From: Venturia oleaginea
Taxonomy: Eukaryota; Ascomycota; Dothideomycetes; Venturiales; Venturiaceae
NCBI GenBank assembly: GCA_013176395.1
Contig: JABMLP010000054.1
Coordinates: 1 to 46,973, forward strand
Direction of reading: 5' to 3'
DNA: 46,973 nt
The stretch's first letter is position 1. Each line of letters begins with the position of its first letter. Below the pieces are notes generated by a model that did not search any database, was not told where the DNA came from, and saw only the letters and a program-made list of their open reading frames with translations. Of the stretch, positions 1 through 9,323 are shown one piece after another. Position numbers and translations under genes: made by a program.

Positions 1-557
1 TTATACCTTTTCAATTCTGATCACATTTTCTCAATACAGCTTGATTCACCACAGGCAAGCCTAATATACTCATCGCCAAGGACTCCAAGCTACCTCCCTT
101 GTAGTTCTTAACACTTTCTTCGCTCACTTTTTCCCTTGCTAGCCTTCTTCGTATACATACTTATGTTTCAATTCGCACCAGCTCTACACCTCGCCTTACC
201 TTGGTGCTTCGCGTTACCTCATTAACCAAGTATCACTTGGACAGTAGTAAGAGTAACGGAGATATTTTCTAGCGTGGTTGTGAAAATCCAGGGCACAAGA
301 AGATAATTCGAGATAGACTAAATTGAGTATGGACCTTCCAACCTTCCACTGAGCGAGTCAACTTTCCATTGCCTTCCTGTAAAATCCTTAAGATCAAGAT
401 GACCCCCCTCCTTCCCTCTCCTCTTCTGTTCCTTCCCCTCCCCTCTCCCTCTCCCTCTCCCTCTCCCCTTCCCCTAGCCCTCAGTCGCCTCTCCGTCAAT
501 CCTCACACACCCCTCTGCCCTCACACCGTCCTTCCCCTTCTCTCTTCCCTCGTCCAC
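1..557. other. Gene-free stretch with a pyrimidine-rich tract
   Basis: No convincing gene is seen. Positions 402-478 are an almost pure C/T tract of CTCCCT-type units on the plus strand. It lies downstream of the stop codon of the minus-strand SSP1 gene, so it would be a purine-rich 3' flank on the sense strand of that gene. Open frames crossing the tract are low-complexity shadows. Confidence 0.6.
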
Positions 558-740
558 CTATTTTTTTTCTTCACAACACCAAATCGTCCTGAGAGGAGGC
601 CCGCCAACCTTGGGTACACATTTATTGGCCGCGTTGTTTTCGCACAAATGTTTGCAGACAGTGATTCTATCGTAGCAGACTGCGTTTACGTTGAGGGTGA
701 AGGTGAGGAGGGTAAAGAGGATAGAGTGGAGGAGGTACAT
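558..740 (-). CDS. SSP1: small secreted cysteine-rich protein
   Basis: A 60-residue protein of no recognised family. Residues 1-20 form a classical signal peptide (MYLLHSILFTLLTFTLNVNA) with likely cleavage before VCYD. The mature part has six cysteines spaced C-x6-C-x3-C-x7-C-x13-C-C and ends in IWCCEEKK. The N-terminus, the Cys order and the terminal W-C-C are shared with SSP2-SSP5 in this window, which is why this short frame is called a gene rather than chance. The ATG lies after a pyrimidine/A-rich leader that also resembles those of the paralogues. A purine-rich sense-strand tract follows the stop. Secreted effector-like or antimicrobial-like function is inference from size, secretion signal and cysteine content. 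This copy has the shortest spacing between Cys4 and the CC pair. Confidence 0.75.
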   Translation of the reverse strand: MYLLHSILFTLLTFTLNVNAVCYDRITVCKHLCENNAANKCVPKVGGPPLRTIWCCEEKK

Positions 741-1904
741 GATGATGGTAGTTGGAAGGTAGTTTTGAAGAGTTTGTTTGTATACTTTTGTATATTTGAT
801 TGGAAGAGTTGGGATTTGGGCGTCTGAAAATGCGAAAAGATGGGAGAAACGATTTTTATAAGCTCTACAATCGGAATTTTTTTGAGTAGATTGTATATAT
901 AGTCGACATGGTTATTTGAGACAACGAGCGAGGCCCCGAAGTTTTACCAGCTACGACACGCAGGACATTTATATATATCCTGCGAGATTATCGAGGTTCT
1001 CGGTCCTTTTCCCTCCCCACCGCACAGCCGCTCCTTAATGTCCGGGGAAAAATCTCATGGGAAAAATCTCATGGGAAAAATCTCGTGTGCAAAACTTGTC
1101 TATTCATCGAGTCTACTTTCCCTTCCCTTCCTACGTCCCTTACCTGGTCCGTGATTTTTCAGTACATTCGTCGCGCGGTGCACAGGCACCCACCAAATCT
1201 ATAGGAGTAAAAGGTGGAGACAAAGTAAAAATCATCCTCCCATTGTCCTATGGTTTTGGTTGAGGACCTGAATTGCCGAAACACCCCACGCCGAAAACTA
1301 GGTATGGGTAACCCTCAGATCCTAAAAGATAACCTCACTTCCTCTTCCCTTCCCCACCCCCTCACTCTCTGTCCGCTTCCCTCAATCCTCGCATCCCATC
1401 GCATCCCGGTTCGGGAGTTGGCGGATGGAAGGTGGATGGTATATTGATGGACGACATGCTAATTTGCGGACAGGCGATCCCTTAGAGTGTTTTCAGCGTG
1501 GTTATCTAGACAATGATCAGGCCAACGAAGGCTCAGCAACTAGCCAACTACAACACGGATGATATTTATATCGTGCTTTCAGGGGCAACGAGGCCAACAA
1601 CTTTTCAAGAGGACTTGTTTTCTGGGCGGCGAAGACAGCGGTTGACCGGAATCCGAAGGACCTACATGAGATCTTTACGTTTTACGTGACCGTAATAGGA
1701 TTCTGATTAAAGCTTGGGAATAGCACCATGGAATAGGAAGATTATGGATAAGAATCGACGTGTTTGATTGATAGTACGAGTCTGCTTGGTTGTATTGGCT
1801 ACTCCGAAACGAAGTCATTTCGACTTGCATTTGTCCTCGTTGTCTCTGAAAGCGCAGTAGAGGGACCGACCCCTACCAATCTCGTATACAGGGCAAATTC
1901 TTTG
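741..1904. other. Upstream region of SSP1 with repeated modules; possible relic of another SSP locus
   Basis: No gene is supported. Around 897-985 a module with GTCGACATGG followed by CAGCTACGACACG and a TATATATATCC stretch resembles modules upstream of other SSP genes. At 1330-1390 there is another C/T-rich tract of the kind that follows SSP genes. At 1452-1590 there is a module containing TAATTTGCGGACAGGCGAT and CCAACTACAACACGGATGAT that is paralogous to the sequence upstream of SSP3. The 3'-type tract and 5'-type module are almost adjacent here with no coding frame between them, so this may be an SSP locus that has lost its coding part. Confidence 0.4.
1045..1086. repeat. Tandem repeat, 3 x 14 bp
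   Basis: Three head-to-tail copies of GGGAAAAATCTCAT, the last ending CGT instead of CAT. A related ATCTCATG-containing tandem repeat occurs at 29691-29772, also upstream of an SSP gene. Confidence 0.9.
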
Positions 1905-2040
1905 CTCCCTCACCTCCCTCACCTCCCTCACCTCCTCACCTCCCTCACCTCCCTCACCTCCCTCACCTCCCTCTCCTCCCTCTCCTCCCTCTCCTCCCTC
2001 TCCTCCCTCTCCTCCCTCTCCTCCCTCTCCTCTCCTCTCC
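1905..2040. repeat. CT-rich 9-bp minisatellite abutting the SSP2 stop codon
   Basis: About fourteen units. The first half is CTCCCTCAC type and the second half CTCCCTCTC type, so the array has two homogenised blocks. It begins right after the SSP2 stop codon in the sense direction and is pure GA-type purine on the SSP2 sense strand. Frames through it (Leu-Thr-Ser and Leu-Ser-Ser repeats, or Gly-Glu repeats) are not genes. Confidence 0.9.
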
Positions 2041-2041
2041 T

Positions 2042-2242
2042 TTACTGAGGACCACAGCACCATTGTATCTTGATAGTTGTCTTCCCATTTTCACTTCCAA
2101 CGTTAACAGGCGTCTGCTTGCATCTCTTGCCGGGATCAGAGCAAGGAATTTGGCATGCAAGTGGTCCATCCCTGCATTGCTGCGCATTGGCGTTGAAGGT
2201 GAGGGCAAGGAGGGTAAAGGCGATGGAGTAGAGGAAGTACAT
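2042..2242 (-). CDS. SSP2: small secreted cysteine-rich protein
   Basis: A 66-residue protein of the same unnamed family as SSP1. The start chosen is the ATG at 2240-2242, because it gives the family signal peptide MYFLYSIAFTLLALTFNANA with cleavage before QQC. A longer in-frame extension upstream is open but lacks this N-terminus and is probably leader. The mature part shows C-x6-C-x3-C-x6-C-x20-C-C and ends IQWCCGPQ. The leader (AATTCTTTCAATCGGATATA, then an ACCACTA-rich run, then ATCATG) closely matches the leaders of SSP3 and SSP4. The stop codon TAA abuts the 9-bp minisatellite. Function is unknown; extracellular location and a disulfide-stabilised fold are inferred. Confidence 0.8.
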   Translation of the reverse strand: MYFLYSIAFTLLALTFNANAQQCRDGPLACQIPCSDPGKRCKQTPVNVGSENGKTTIKIQWCCGPQ

Positions 2243-2392
2243 GATGATAGTAGTGGTTGGTTGTATATCCGATTGAAAGAATTGAGGATGGCTGGTTTGG
2301 ACTTTTATACTGGTGGATCTGTGAGGGTGTACGGTGTTGTGGAGAAATCTGTAAAGCATATGAGTAAGGTGTGTACTTATAGTCGACATGTA

Positions 2393-2501
2393 GTCGACAT
2401 GTAAGTGTACGATGGTTTGCTTCGAAGTTATCGAGAGCGAACCACGAGTCGACATGTTGGTGTACGATAGTGTGCTTTCAAGTTTAACCAGGACAAACCA
2501 C
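2393..2501. repeat. Imperfect direct repeat, 2 x about 53 bp, upstream of SSP2
   Basis: Copies 2393-2445 and 2448-2501 both start GTCGACATGT, continue with GTGTACGAT and end with AACCAC. They diverge by substitutions. A further GTCGACAT precedes the first copy. GTCGACATG also occurs upstream of SSP1 at about 902. A promoter role is possible but not shown. Confidence 0.6.
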
Positions 2502-2903
2502 AAGCCGACTTCACTTGTTTTCTGAGAGCCAAGATAGCTAATGTTGAAAATCTTGCTGATCAATCGCTTCGTTGAACGTCGTTTAACTCTTAAGAATCCT
2601 ATCCGTATCAACTGGTGTCTAATCCGCGGGCTCCGTCATGGCATTCAGGCTTGAAAGTGGGCCTCATCTGACTCCATAAAAAGGGATTCATACACCAGCC
2701 AGCAATACTAAGTTTTATATGTACTAGAAGGTAGCCTGTGGTTAAACGTGACATACGTAGTAATGTGTCATCGGAGTCCGCGGATTAATCCCTATAGCCC
2801 TAAGACCGGACACCAGTTTACGGTATTAGGTCTTTAATCTATAGCCATCTTGGCTCTTAGAACAACACTCGATCGCATAAGTTACTGAAAATGTCCTCGC
2901 TTA
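2502..2903. other. Left flank of the giant palindrome
   Basis: No gene seen. The last about 60 bp (2838-2900, with CACTCGATCGCA and AATGTCCTCG) are similar to 29787-29844 upstream of SSP4. TE1 has inserted at the TA at 2902-2903, so this flank and the SSP4 upstream region look like copies of one ancestral segment. Confidence 0.5.
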
Positions 2904-4732
2904 ACGTACTCCACCACCCAACTGCTCAAACCATCCAACCGCTCAAATTTTGGCACGACCATCTCATGTTACGACTCTTTAATTTTTTCGTTATCAACAA
3001 TAGATTCTAAGTCCGTCGTGCTACTATCTGATTCAGAAGATATCTCGATATCTTTTTTACGAGTTCGCGCATTATGCCCAGTTACGCCGCAGTTCCCACA
3101 GCGCCGTTCAGTTGGTCGGGCTATTTCTTGATCACCGATACCACGAGCCTTCTTCGATCCCTGAGGCGCTACAGACGCCTCTGCAGCTACCTGCGCTGCT
3201 GCAGTCCCATACTCCATAGTACCACCTTGCTGAACCCGCTTCCTTTTGCGCGATTTTCGCTTCGTTATTACTGCCAATTGCTCTTCAAGCTCGTGGTTGC
3301 GCGCAACGAGTAGAGCGTTTTGGTGAAGCATCAATTCAGCGCCCTTAACAAGCTGGGAAAGGCCAGCCTGCGCAGTAACTGGTGACCGAGTAAAAGAGTC
3401 GCTTACGAGCTTGGATTGGGATCCAAATTCATGAGTATTGCTTGGAGTCTTTGACTGCCACGGCGTTTCTGGGAGACGGGGTTCTGGCGAGGTACGTAGC
3501 CGTACTTCAAGGCGGTCCAATACCGCCTGCGCGTCGATAGGGACTAGCCCTACTGCCTCAAAGGCCTTTTGACAATTCTCTTTTGTAAACACGTCGAAAA
3601 ACGCGTCTTTGAAGGCAGGGAGAAAGCCTTCCTTGTTGATATGGTACACGCGTCGGCGCGCCAAGTCTCGGACGCGTTGGGAGTACTTGCGCTTCAACGG
3701 CGAGAAGCAGACCACGTCAAGGGGCTGGAGTATATGCGACGAGTGCGATGGCATGCAGAGGGTTTAGGATCTTATTTTCGAGGCAGTAGTCCTTAAAATT
3801 CTGGTTGAGATGGCTCTCATGGCCGTCCAAAATGAGTAGCCTGTACCCCCCCACCTGCCGCGCCTTTGTATGCGCGTCAAAATGCTTCAACCACTCAAGA
3901 CCAAGCGCGTTATTTGTGCAGCCGTTCTCAGAGACTGAAAGCTTCCAATTGCGCGGTATATCTGCTTCCTCGTACCACGCAGAGATGTGAACGCGTCCTT
4001 TATAGATAATGAAGGGTGGGGTTGCATACCCAGCGACGCAGATACTCTGGATAACCGTAACCAATTCGCGATCGCCCGGCTGAATGAGTTCCGGCCTTGT
4101 ACGTCTCTCGGAGGCTGTAACGACCTTCATTGACCAATAACACCCATTTGGAAGCCAATCTCGTCAAAGTTGTATGTATCCTCGTCGTGGACGCCGTACT
4201 TGGCTTTGGTATCTGCAACGAGCTTGAACCACGCGCCAATAATCTCTGGATCTTCCTGTAGTATCCTCTGCCTATCCTTGGCTCGATTGAAGGCCATCTT
4301 GAGCTCATCTGAGCGCGTAACGAACCTCTCAGCCCAGTTTTTGCCCACTGGCTCTCCACCGCGTATAGCTAGCAGTTTATCGGCCATATCTGCTACCTCA
4401 CAAAGCCGGGGCGCCAATCCTCGCGAATCGAGGTCAAGGATGTATCGGGCAAGCGTTTGCTCTTCGGTAAGGGTAAGTTTCCGACCATTTGGTGGTGTTT
4501 CGAGGATAAATGGGACTCCTTTAACGCGCTCAGAGAGGATTCGCTGTTTAACGTCAAAGGCACGAGCGGCGGCCCGTTGGCTTCGGAATTGGCCGGCTTG
4601 GAGGGCTTGGAGTGCGAGCTGGATTCTCCCTTCGTGTTGGAGTAATAGTGCGCTTCGTTGTTCAGATATAATCACATAAGAGGAATGGTAGAAGTCTTGG
4701 CAGATTTTGAGCGGTTGGGTGGTGGAACACGT
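2904..4732 (-). mobile_element. TE1 left copy, Fot1/pogo-type transposon
   Basis: Tc1/mariner-superfamily element bounded by TA at 2902-2903 and 4733-4734. Termini read ACGTACTCCACCACCCAAC and its imperfect inverted match GTTGGGTGGTGGAACACGT. The element is 1829 bp, 15 bp longer than the right copy. The extra length comes mainly from a short duplication near its outer end (about 2915-2950), where the TIR-like sequence with GCTCAAA occurs twice. It carries a broken transposase gene. Its outer tip is the left boundary of the giant palindrome. Confidence 0.85.
2969..4675 (-). pseudogene. TE1 transposase, frameshifted copy
   Basis: Reverse-complement counterpart of the intact 568-residue transposase in the right arm, but broken into three frames. 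Near 4133 this copy has one G fewer than the right arm (after residue about 181, just past the first catalytic Asp). Near 3765 it has one A more (after about residue 295, between the second and third catalytic Asp). Domain content is otherwise the same: CENP-B-type helix-turn-helix N-terminus, DDE domain, coiled/basic C-terminus and zinc-knuckle-like end. Both lesions are single-base changes in short homopolymers, so either real decay or uncorrected sequencing error could explain them. Confidence 0.85.
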
Positions 4733-4734
4733 TA

Positions 4735-5058
4735 CTTAATGATGGTTTTTCGTACGGAATGAACACCGCACACGGCACGGTACTTAAAGAGAGACCACGT
4801 CTCTCTTTTCTCTTCATCTCATTCTCACTCGCCTGAGATCGCTTCGGTTTTGCCCGCCCACCGTCCCTTTTCAAGATGTACATAGCCTTATATAGATAAG
4901 AGGGACAGGCCTGCTTGCGGAGGATTCTGTGAGAGTCAGGCAATCCCTGAAGACTCTCCCATCGCAGGCCCTCTCCCAAACAGTCAATACAATGTGTTAT
5001 TGATCCTACCTTCTTCGACGTGAATGGGTTGTGACGAAAAGCACATTAATAATCAGGC
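4735..5058. other. Spacer between TE1 and TE2 (left arm)
   Basis: No coding region is supported. It contains a TATA-like TATATAAGG (on the minus strand near 4890-4900) and a short inverted motif GAGAGAC/GTCTCTC near 4790-4806. The composition and the TATA box would fit a solo LTR or promoter fragment, but I cannot define termini. The mirror copy is 13300-13624, which has one extra A in a poly-A run near 13506. Confidence 0.4.
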
Positions 5059-5060
5059 TA

Positions 5061-6188
5061 ACGTGTTTCACCACTCACTTGGCCACCCCACTCACTTGGC
5101 CACCCCAACCACTAAATCTCAGGTCATCGTGCGATAAACCTCCCACCAATACAGCTTTTATTAAAATAATTCTAACAATACATTCTTTACGTATTTGGGC
5201 ATCGATTAATCTTATGAACTTGAATACCGCAGCCATTACATGTTGGTAATGCTCGCTGTCGTACGACGACTTCCTGATCTTGAACACTATCTCTAGAGCT
5301 ATTTTCGCATCCCTCGACCAAGAACTGACCCTGTTGAGCTTGTAAAACGCCTCCATATGCAATATATATCGTCTACGATACTGTTGCTTCTGTTTTCGTC
5401 GTTGGTTCTCTGCACGAAGCTTCCTATTCTCTTCTGCAAGTATTACTGCTGAATTCATTGCGACTTGACATCCTTTGATGAGTTGACCAGTTGCTTGACT
5501 ACTTGGGCTCTGAGATTGGCGATGAAGAAGATTTCGGACGAGCTGAGCCTGCTGCTCAAGCTGAGCTATCGTACGAGGAGTTTCTGACGTCCACTGTGGC
5601 GCTACTCCATGAGGTGTACCTGGTGGTGAGGGCGTCTCTTCAACACGCTGAAAACCACGCGTTGATTGTCGCTGGATCTTCGCATTTTGCACGCTGTGAA
5701 TGGAATTTACGATTCCACTTCGTACAAAGCTCCGGCACAGCGTTGATGAAGCGGGATACCCAGTTCTTCCCGACTAATGACGGTGGAGGATTCGTACCGC
5801 GTTTTTCGAGTAAAGCGTTTGCCATTCGTCGTACGTCGATAATTTGGGGCGGAAATCCTCGTCGATCAAGGTCTAGGATCCACTGAACCAGAGCCTGCTC
5901 TTCATGTATTTGTAACTTTCTCTTTTGGTGGTTAGATTCGCTTCGTGGTTTACCACCTTGAAGACGAGACTGAAGTGTAGATCGAGGAATATCGTACGAC
6001 GCTGAGATTTGACGTTGACTTAAATTTGGATTCGTTTGAAAGTTCTGCTTCGCAAGAAGTAATATAGCCTCTTTGCAAGCCGATCCGGGGGTTGGTGTCG
6101 ACATTATCGCGATAATTGTACGAAGGGATTAGACTTTTTGGTTGGGGGGCCAAGTGAGTGGGGTGGCCAGGTGAATGGTGAAACACGT
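5061..6188 (-). mobile_element. TE2 left copy, DDE-deleted Fot1-like transposon
   Basis: 1128-bp element with TA at 5059-5060 and 6189-6190. Termini ACGTGTTTCACCACTCACTT and AATGGTGAAACACGT are inverted. Inside the outer TIR the 17-bp unit ACTCACTTGGCCACCCC occurs twice in tandem. It is shorter than the 1.8-kb TE1 and TE3 because the catalytic part of the transposase gene is missing. It is one base longer than the right copy. Confidence 0.85.
5075..6104 (-). pseudogene. TE2 HTH-only transposase derivative, frameshifted
   Basis: Left-arm copy of the 342-residue protein described at 12255-13283. Here a run of four T (sense strand) replaces three T near position 5690, exactly at the joint between the DNA-binding N-terminal part and the C-terminal tail. 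The N-terminal frame therefore ends after AWFSAC (154 residues) and the tail lies in a different frame. N-terminal features are a helix-turn-helix with ISASYDIPRSTLQSRLQ and a second CENP-B-type segment ending KCEDPATINAWF. Confidence 0.8.
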
Positions 6189-6190
6189 TA

Positions 6191-6298
6191 TTAAAGATGC
6201 TTGTATCCATCGCCTTCTATCCTCGCATTCCTCTCCTCTCCCATCGCCCTCCATCCTTATATCCCTCCCTCTCTTGTCCCCTCCCCTCCCTCATCTAT
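6191..6298. other. CT-rich 3' flank of SSP3 (left arm)
   Basis: Pyrimidine-rich on the plus strand, purine-rich on the SSP3 sense strand, with CCCTCC and CCTCTCC units. This is the same placement as the CT-rich tracts that follow the other SSP genes. The mirror copy is 12061-12168. Confidence 0.6.
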
Positions 6299-6493
6299 CT
6301 ATTTAGGACAACACCACTCAGCAACCGTTTTCCCATCAGGAGATTTGATATAATCCAGAAAACATGACGTTTTCCCACATGCCATATCGCATATATTTTC
6401 GTTCCATCTGCAAAACTGACTCGGGCGTTTCTGTGCGTTGGCGTGGATGGCAATGGTGAGGAGGGTGAGCGTAATAGAGTGGAGGAAGTACAT
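6299..6493 (-). CDS. SSP3 (left-arm copy): small secreted cysteine-rich protein
   Basis: A 64-residue protein with signal peptide MYFLHSITLTLLTIAIHANA (cleavage before QKR). The mature part has C-x6-C-x3-C-x4-C-x16-C-C and ends AEWCCPK. It is the reverse complement of the right-arm gene at 11866-12060 with identical predicted protein. An overlapping longer frame (6295-6531) is a shadow. The leader AATTCTTTTGATCAAACATAC followed by ACCACTACG before ATG is shared with the paralogues. No family is recognised; a secreted effector-like role is inference. The gene sits between TE2 and the hAT inside the palindrome, so its copy number was doubled by the inverted duplication. Confidence 0.8.
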   Translation of the reverse strand: MYFLHSITLTLLTIAIHANAQKRPSQFCRWNENICDMACGKTSCFLDYIKSPDGKTVAEWCCPK

Positions 6494-6783
6494 CGTAGTG
6501 GTTGTCGGTAAGAGTTTGTATGTTTGATCAAAAGAATTGAGGATAGCTGATTTGAGATTGGTCGTGAAGACTAGTAAGGAATTTGAGATGGAGGAGAGTT
6601 TGGATCCGTAGGCTCTGATAGAAATATCTGCAGAAGGGGGAGTGTGTATTTGTGGAAGACCGGGGCTTGATATTAATGGCCACTCCTAACTTCTATGAGT
6701 TAGACTTAGAAATATTCATCTCGATAGAGTCACAGAACCTATTCATTGGATGCATGGATGAATGGATGAATGCAGGGCCTGTG

Positions 6784-6900
6784 AACGACATTAATTTGCG
6801 GACGGGCGATTGAGTTGTGTATAAAACGGCCTCCGAAAGCTCATGATCTCATCAGCTGCGATACGGACGATATTCGTATAGGGATCGATTCCTATCGACC
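6784..6900 (-). promoter_or_regulatory. Conserved upstream module of SSP3 (left arm)
   Basis: Contains TTAATTTGCGGACGGGCGAT and, further out, CAGCTGCGATACGGACGATA. The first string recurs with small changes at 1459-1480 and 30443-30465. The second resembles 1545-1570. A TATAAAA string lies between them. Positioned about 300 bp upstream of the SSP3 start. Recurrence near several family members suggests a shared promoter or simply a shared duplicated segment. Confidence 0.45.
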
Positions 6901-6943
6901 TACATTGTCGTTTGTGTATCAACGTAGATATTCTTTAAGTTTT

Positions 6944-6969
6944 CTGACTGACTGACTGACTGACTGACT
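6944..6969. repeat. (CTGA)n microsatellite, left arm
   Basis: Six and a half CTGA units, mirrored at 11390-11415 in the right arm with equal length. Confidence 0.9.
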
Positions 6970-7014
6970 AGGATAAGTAACGCCTGCAACTCCAGTAATC
7001 CAGGCACATCAAGG

Positions 7015-9035
7015 TAGGGTCCCCACGGAGCGGTGTCAAACGGGTTGGGTCGGTTGAGGGGCGGTGCGGGGCGGGTTTAGGTCCTAGACTCCAACCCGAC
7101 CCGCCCCCGCCAAGGCTAGGGGCACCGTTTGCTAAAAGGGGCGGGTTCACGTGACTAACCCCGTTACAACCTGTATTTGATACGTATACAATACGCACAC
7201 AATACAGCAACGTAGAAACACCGAAAAATGATCTCCTGTTAGTCTCCTGATTGTCAACAGTAGTCTAACAGTAGTAGAATCTCAGGCTGTGGTATCTCAA
7301 TTCTCAAGGTTCAAGTGGCAGTGGAATCAGTCTATTTTACTATCTTTGACGTGATCGTTTGCGCGCTGGCTCATCATCCTCGTCCCTAACATTCCGTACC
7401 ATGGCTAGAAGGCTCGAACTGCTTCTTTGAAGTGCTGGTGGTGCTCTTGCTGTTGCGATGCGAGTACTGCTACGAGTCCGACCACGTTTGTTCTCACGCG
7501 TAATAAGACGATGAACACGCGCACGCCTATTTATTCGATCTCGAGCGCTATTAACCATCTCAAGCCTACCATCCAAAAGCCCTTCCTCATCTCGCCGGAG
7601 ACCATTCCTCAGTAATTGAGGGTCAGTAGAAGCAACCTCAACCACAGGAACATCATCTGGATCAGCATCATCCTCGCCGTCACTGATGTCGTTGAGGGCC
7701 ACCATCTGCTCAATGAAGACCGCCAGTGTATCGTCGCAGTCTATCCTCTCATCTTCCAAATCCTTGTCTGTCACCTGATTCGCCCTTGCTTGGATTGAGT
7801 AGTATTCCAATACATGTTGTCTCTCGCCGACTGTTTGCTCATGGTTACTAACCATTAACGCGCCGAGAACTGGTGCTGAATATGTCTTGTTATTCGTGTT
7901 GAAGTTACTTGCAATACTGAACTCGCATTCAATACCAACACCAGCTGCCTGGATGGCAAAGATGTCCCTAACCATTATTGCTATGCGTGGGAAACGCGGC
8001 TCAATAAGCTTCCATTGATCGAATGGTGCCTTTAACTCTGGGTTTGCATTATCTGTGAAGCATTGCTGCATTAGTAACTACTAGGAGACTATCAGGGCAT
8101 CAAGCTAAGTACTTACTCCACGAGCGATAATCCTCAAACTCTCTATATGCATCGGACACAGGTTGCGATCTCTCAGCCGCTGGTATTGGGTCCGAAGCTA
8201 TATTGTACGAGTCTACAACGCTATCGAGGCTAATTGTTTGTGGCTGAAGCCGTGTTGGTAGGGCGAGGCAACGTACTGATGGGGTAAGGTGCGCATAGTC
8301 GCGGTAATAAAGACTCTTTAATTCATCCCAGTAAACGCCTGCCAGTCAAATGGGTCGTCTTGTGAAGGTACCCACTCAGGGCGTAACCAAGTATCGAGTT
8401 TGTGACGAGGTTCGAGAAGGATTGCCATGCCGTACAGCTTTCCAGCCTGTGTATTTGTTGTTGCACTGTAGTAAACCTGTATCTTCTCCTTCGCCGAGGC
8501 AATTGCCTGCCTAATCTCTCTTTTCCAGCGACGCGTTTTCCCTTCAAGCACCTGTTCCGCATTCTCAAGGTGTGTATAGAGGGCGTTGTAGATGGTGTAT
8601 ACTTGGTGGATGGTAGGGTGACGTGAGGCGCCGATGAGCGACGTGTATACTGCAAATGGACGGAGAATAGCGATGAGTTGATTTGTCTCCATTCATCGTC
8701 ATTGAGGGTAAGGTGGGGGCATTCCTTCTTTGTGTATGTGGTAACGGGTTCCCTCAGCTTGTACACGCGTACTAACATGTAGAAGGTCGAGTCCTATCTC
8801 GTAGCGACATCTTGTATGCATCTAAGGATTCGGAGGGTAGTATTGTTGGCGGGGCAGATCGTGCGGTACCAAGCAGTCTGGATCCCAACGAAGGTAAGGA
8901 ATCGTCCCTCGCTCGAATTGATGAATATAGCGATTTGACGGGTCTTTGCGATAGTATATGGTAACTACGACGGAACTTAGCAATAATAGACTATCAAGTG
9001 ACTATTAGGAGCCTTACATCGCGTTGAGTATTGCC
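7015..9035 (-). mobile_element. hAT transposon, left-arm partial copy
   Basis: 3' part of a hAT element. The outer end at 7015 starts TAGGGTCCCCACGG. Next is a G/C-rich subterminal region (7030-7140) with repeated GGGGCGGG/CCCGCCC words able to fold back, typical of hAT subterminal repeats. Coding remnants occupy 7340-8796. It is the reverse complement of 9324-11344; the interior spacer is attached to the right-hand copy in sense orientation. The 5' end and the BED zinc-finger part of the element are absent. Confidence 0.75.
7340..9035 (-). pseudogene. hAT transposase C-terminal part, left copy
   Basis: Mirror of the right-arm pseudogene (see 9036-11019). It includes the hATC dimerisation-type block (GIECEFSIASNFNTNNKTYS) in the 7340-8071 frame and the RNase-H-like insert region in the 8318-8778 frames. 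Shared lesions with the right arm are a TAG codon at 8794-8796 and a frameshift near 8690. Because both arms carry them, these lesions precede the inverted duplication. Not expected to encode an active transposase. Confidence 0.75.
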
Positions 9036-9323
9036 CGGCTTGAGCACTTTGATCTTTTCGAGAGGGTTATTGCTTTTACCACGGATAATGCGTCAAATAA
9101 CCAAACGATGGCCAGGTCAATCAACCTGACTATTGAGAGACTATGCGAGTCCACCGGGATCGCAAACGAGATCGCGTTATGTCCCTGCCTCTCTCACGTT
9201 ATCCAATTCGGCCCCAATGGCCTACTTACCGACATCAAGATCCGACCGAAGGACGAGTTTGTGAAGAATTGGTTGGAGGAAGAGGAGAAAATGGCTATGG
9301 CTTTGGCAAGGGGTGAAATTGTT
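9036..9323. other. Unique spacer (loop) of the giant palindrome
   Basis: 288 bp without a mirror copy. On the plus strand it encodes a hAT transposase core segment (AFTTDNASNNQTM, then CPCLSHVIQ) that reads straight into the right arm, so the right arm plus spacer is the parental order and the left arm is the inverted addition. Identity between arms stops between ATTGCC and the next base at 9035/9036 and 9323/9324. Confidence 0.85.

Noticed and set aside
369..827. Plus-strand open frame of 152 codons over the CT-rich tract and SSP1
   Set aside because: First half is Leu/Pro/Ser low complexity and the second half is antisense to SSP1, which has a signal peptide and the family Cys pattern.
1764..2208. 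Several frames of Leu-Thr-Ser, Gly-Gly-Glu or Gly-Arg-Arg repeats
   Set aside because: They are translations of the 9-bp minisatellite in different frames.
4170..4679. Plus-strand frames antisense to the TE1 transposase (and mirror 13680-14276)
   Set aside because: Shadow frames of the transposase gene; Ser/Arg-rich without domain.
6968..7210. 80-codon frame (and its mirror at 11149-11391)
   Set aside because: It crosses the G/C-rich subterminal repeats and terminus of the hAT element; no protein signature.
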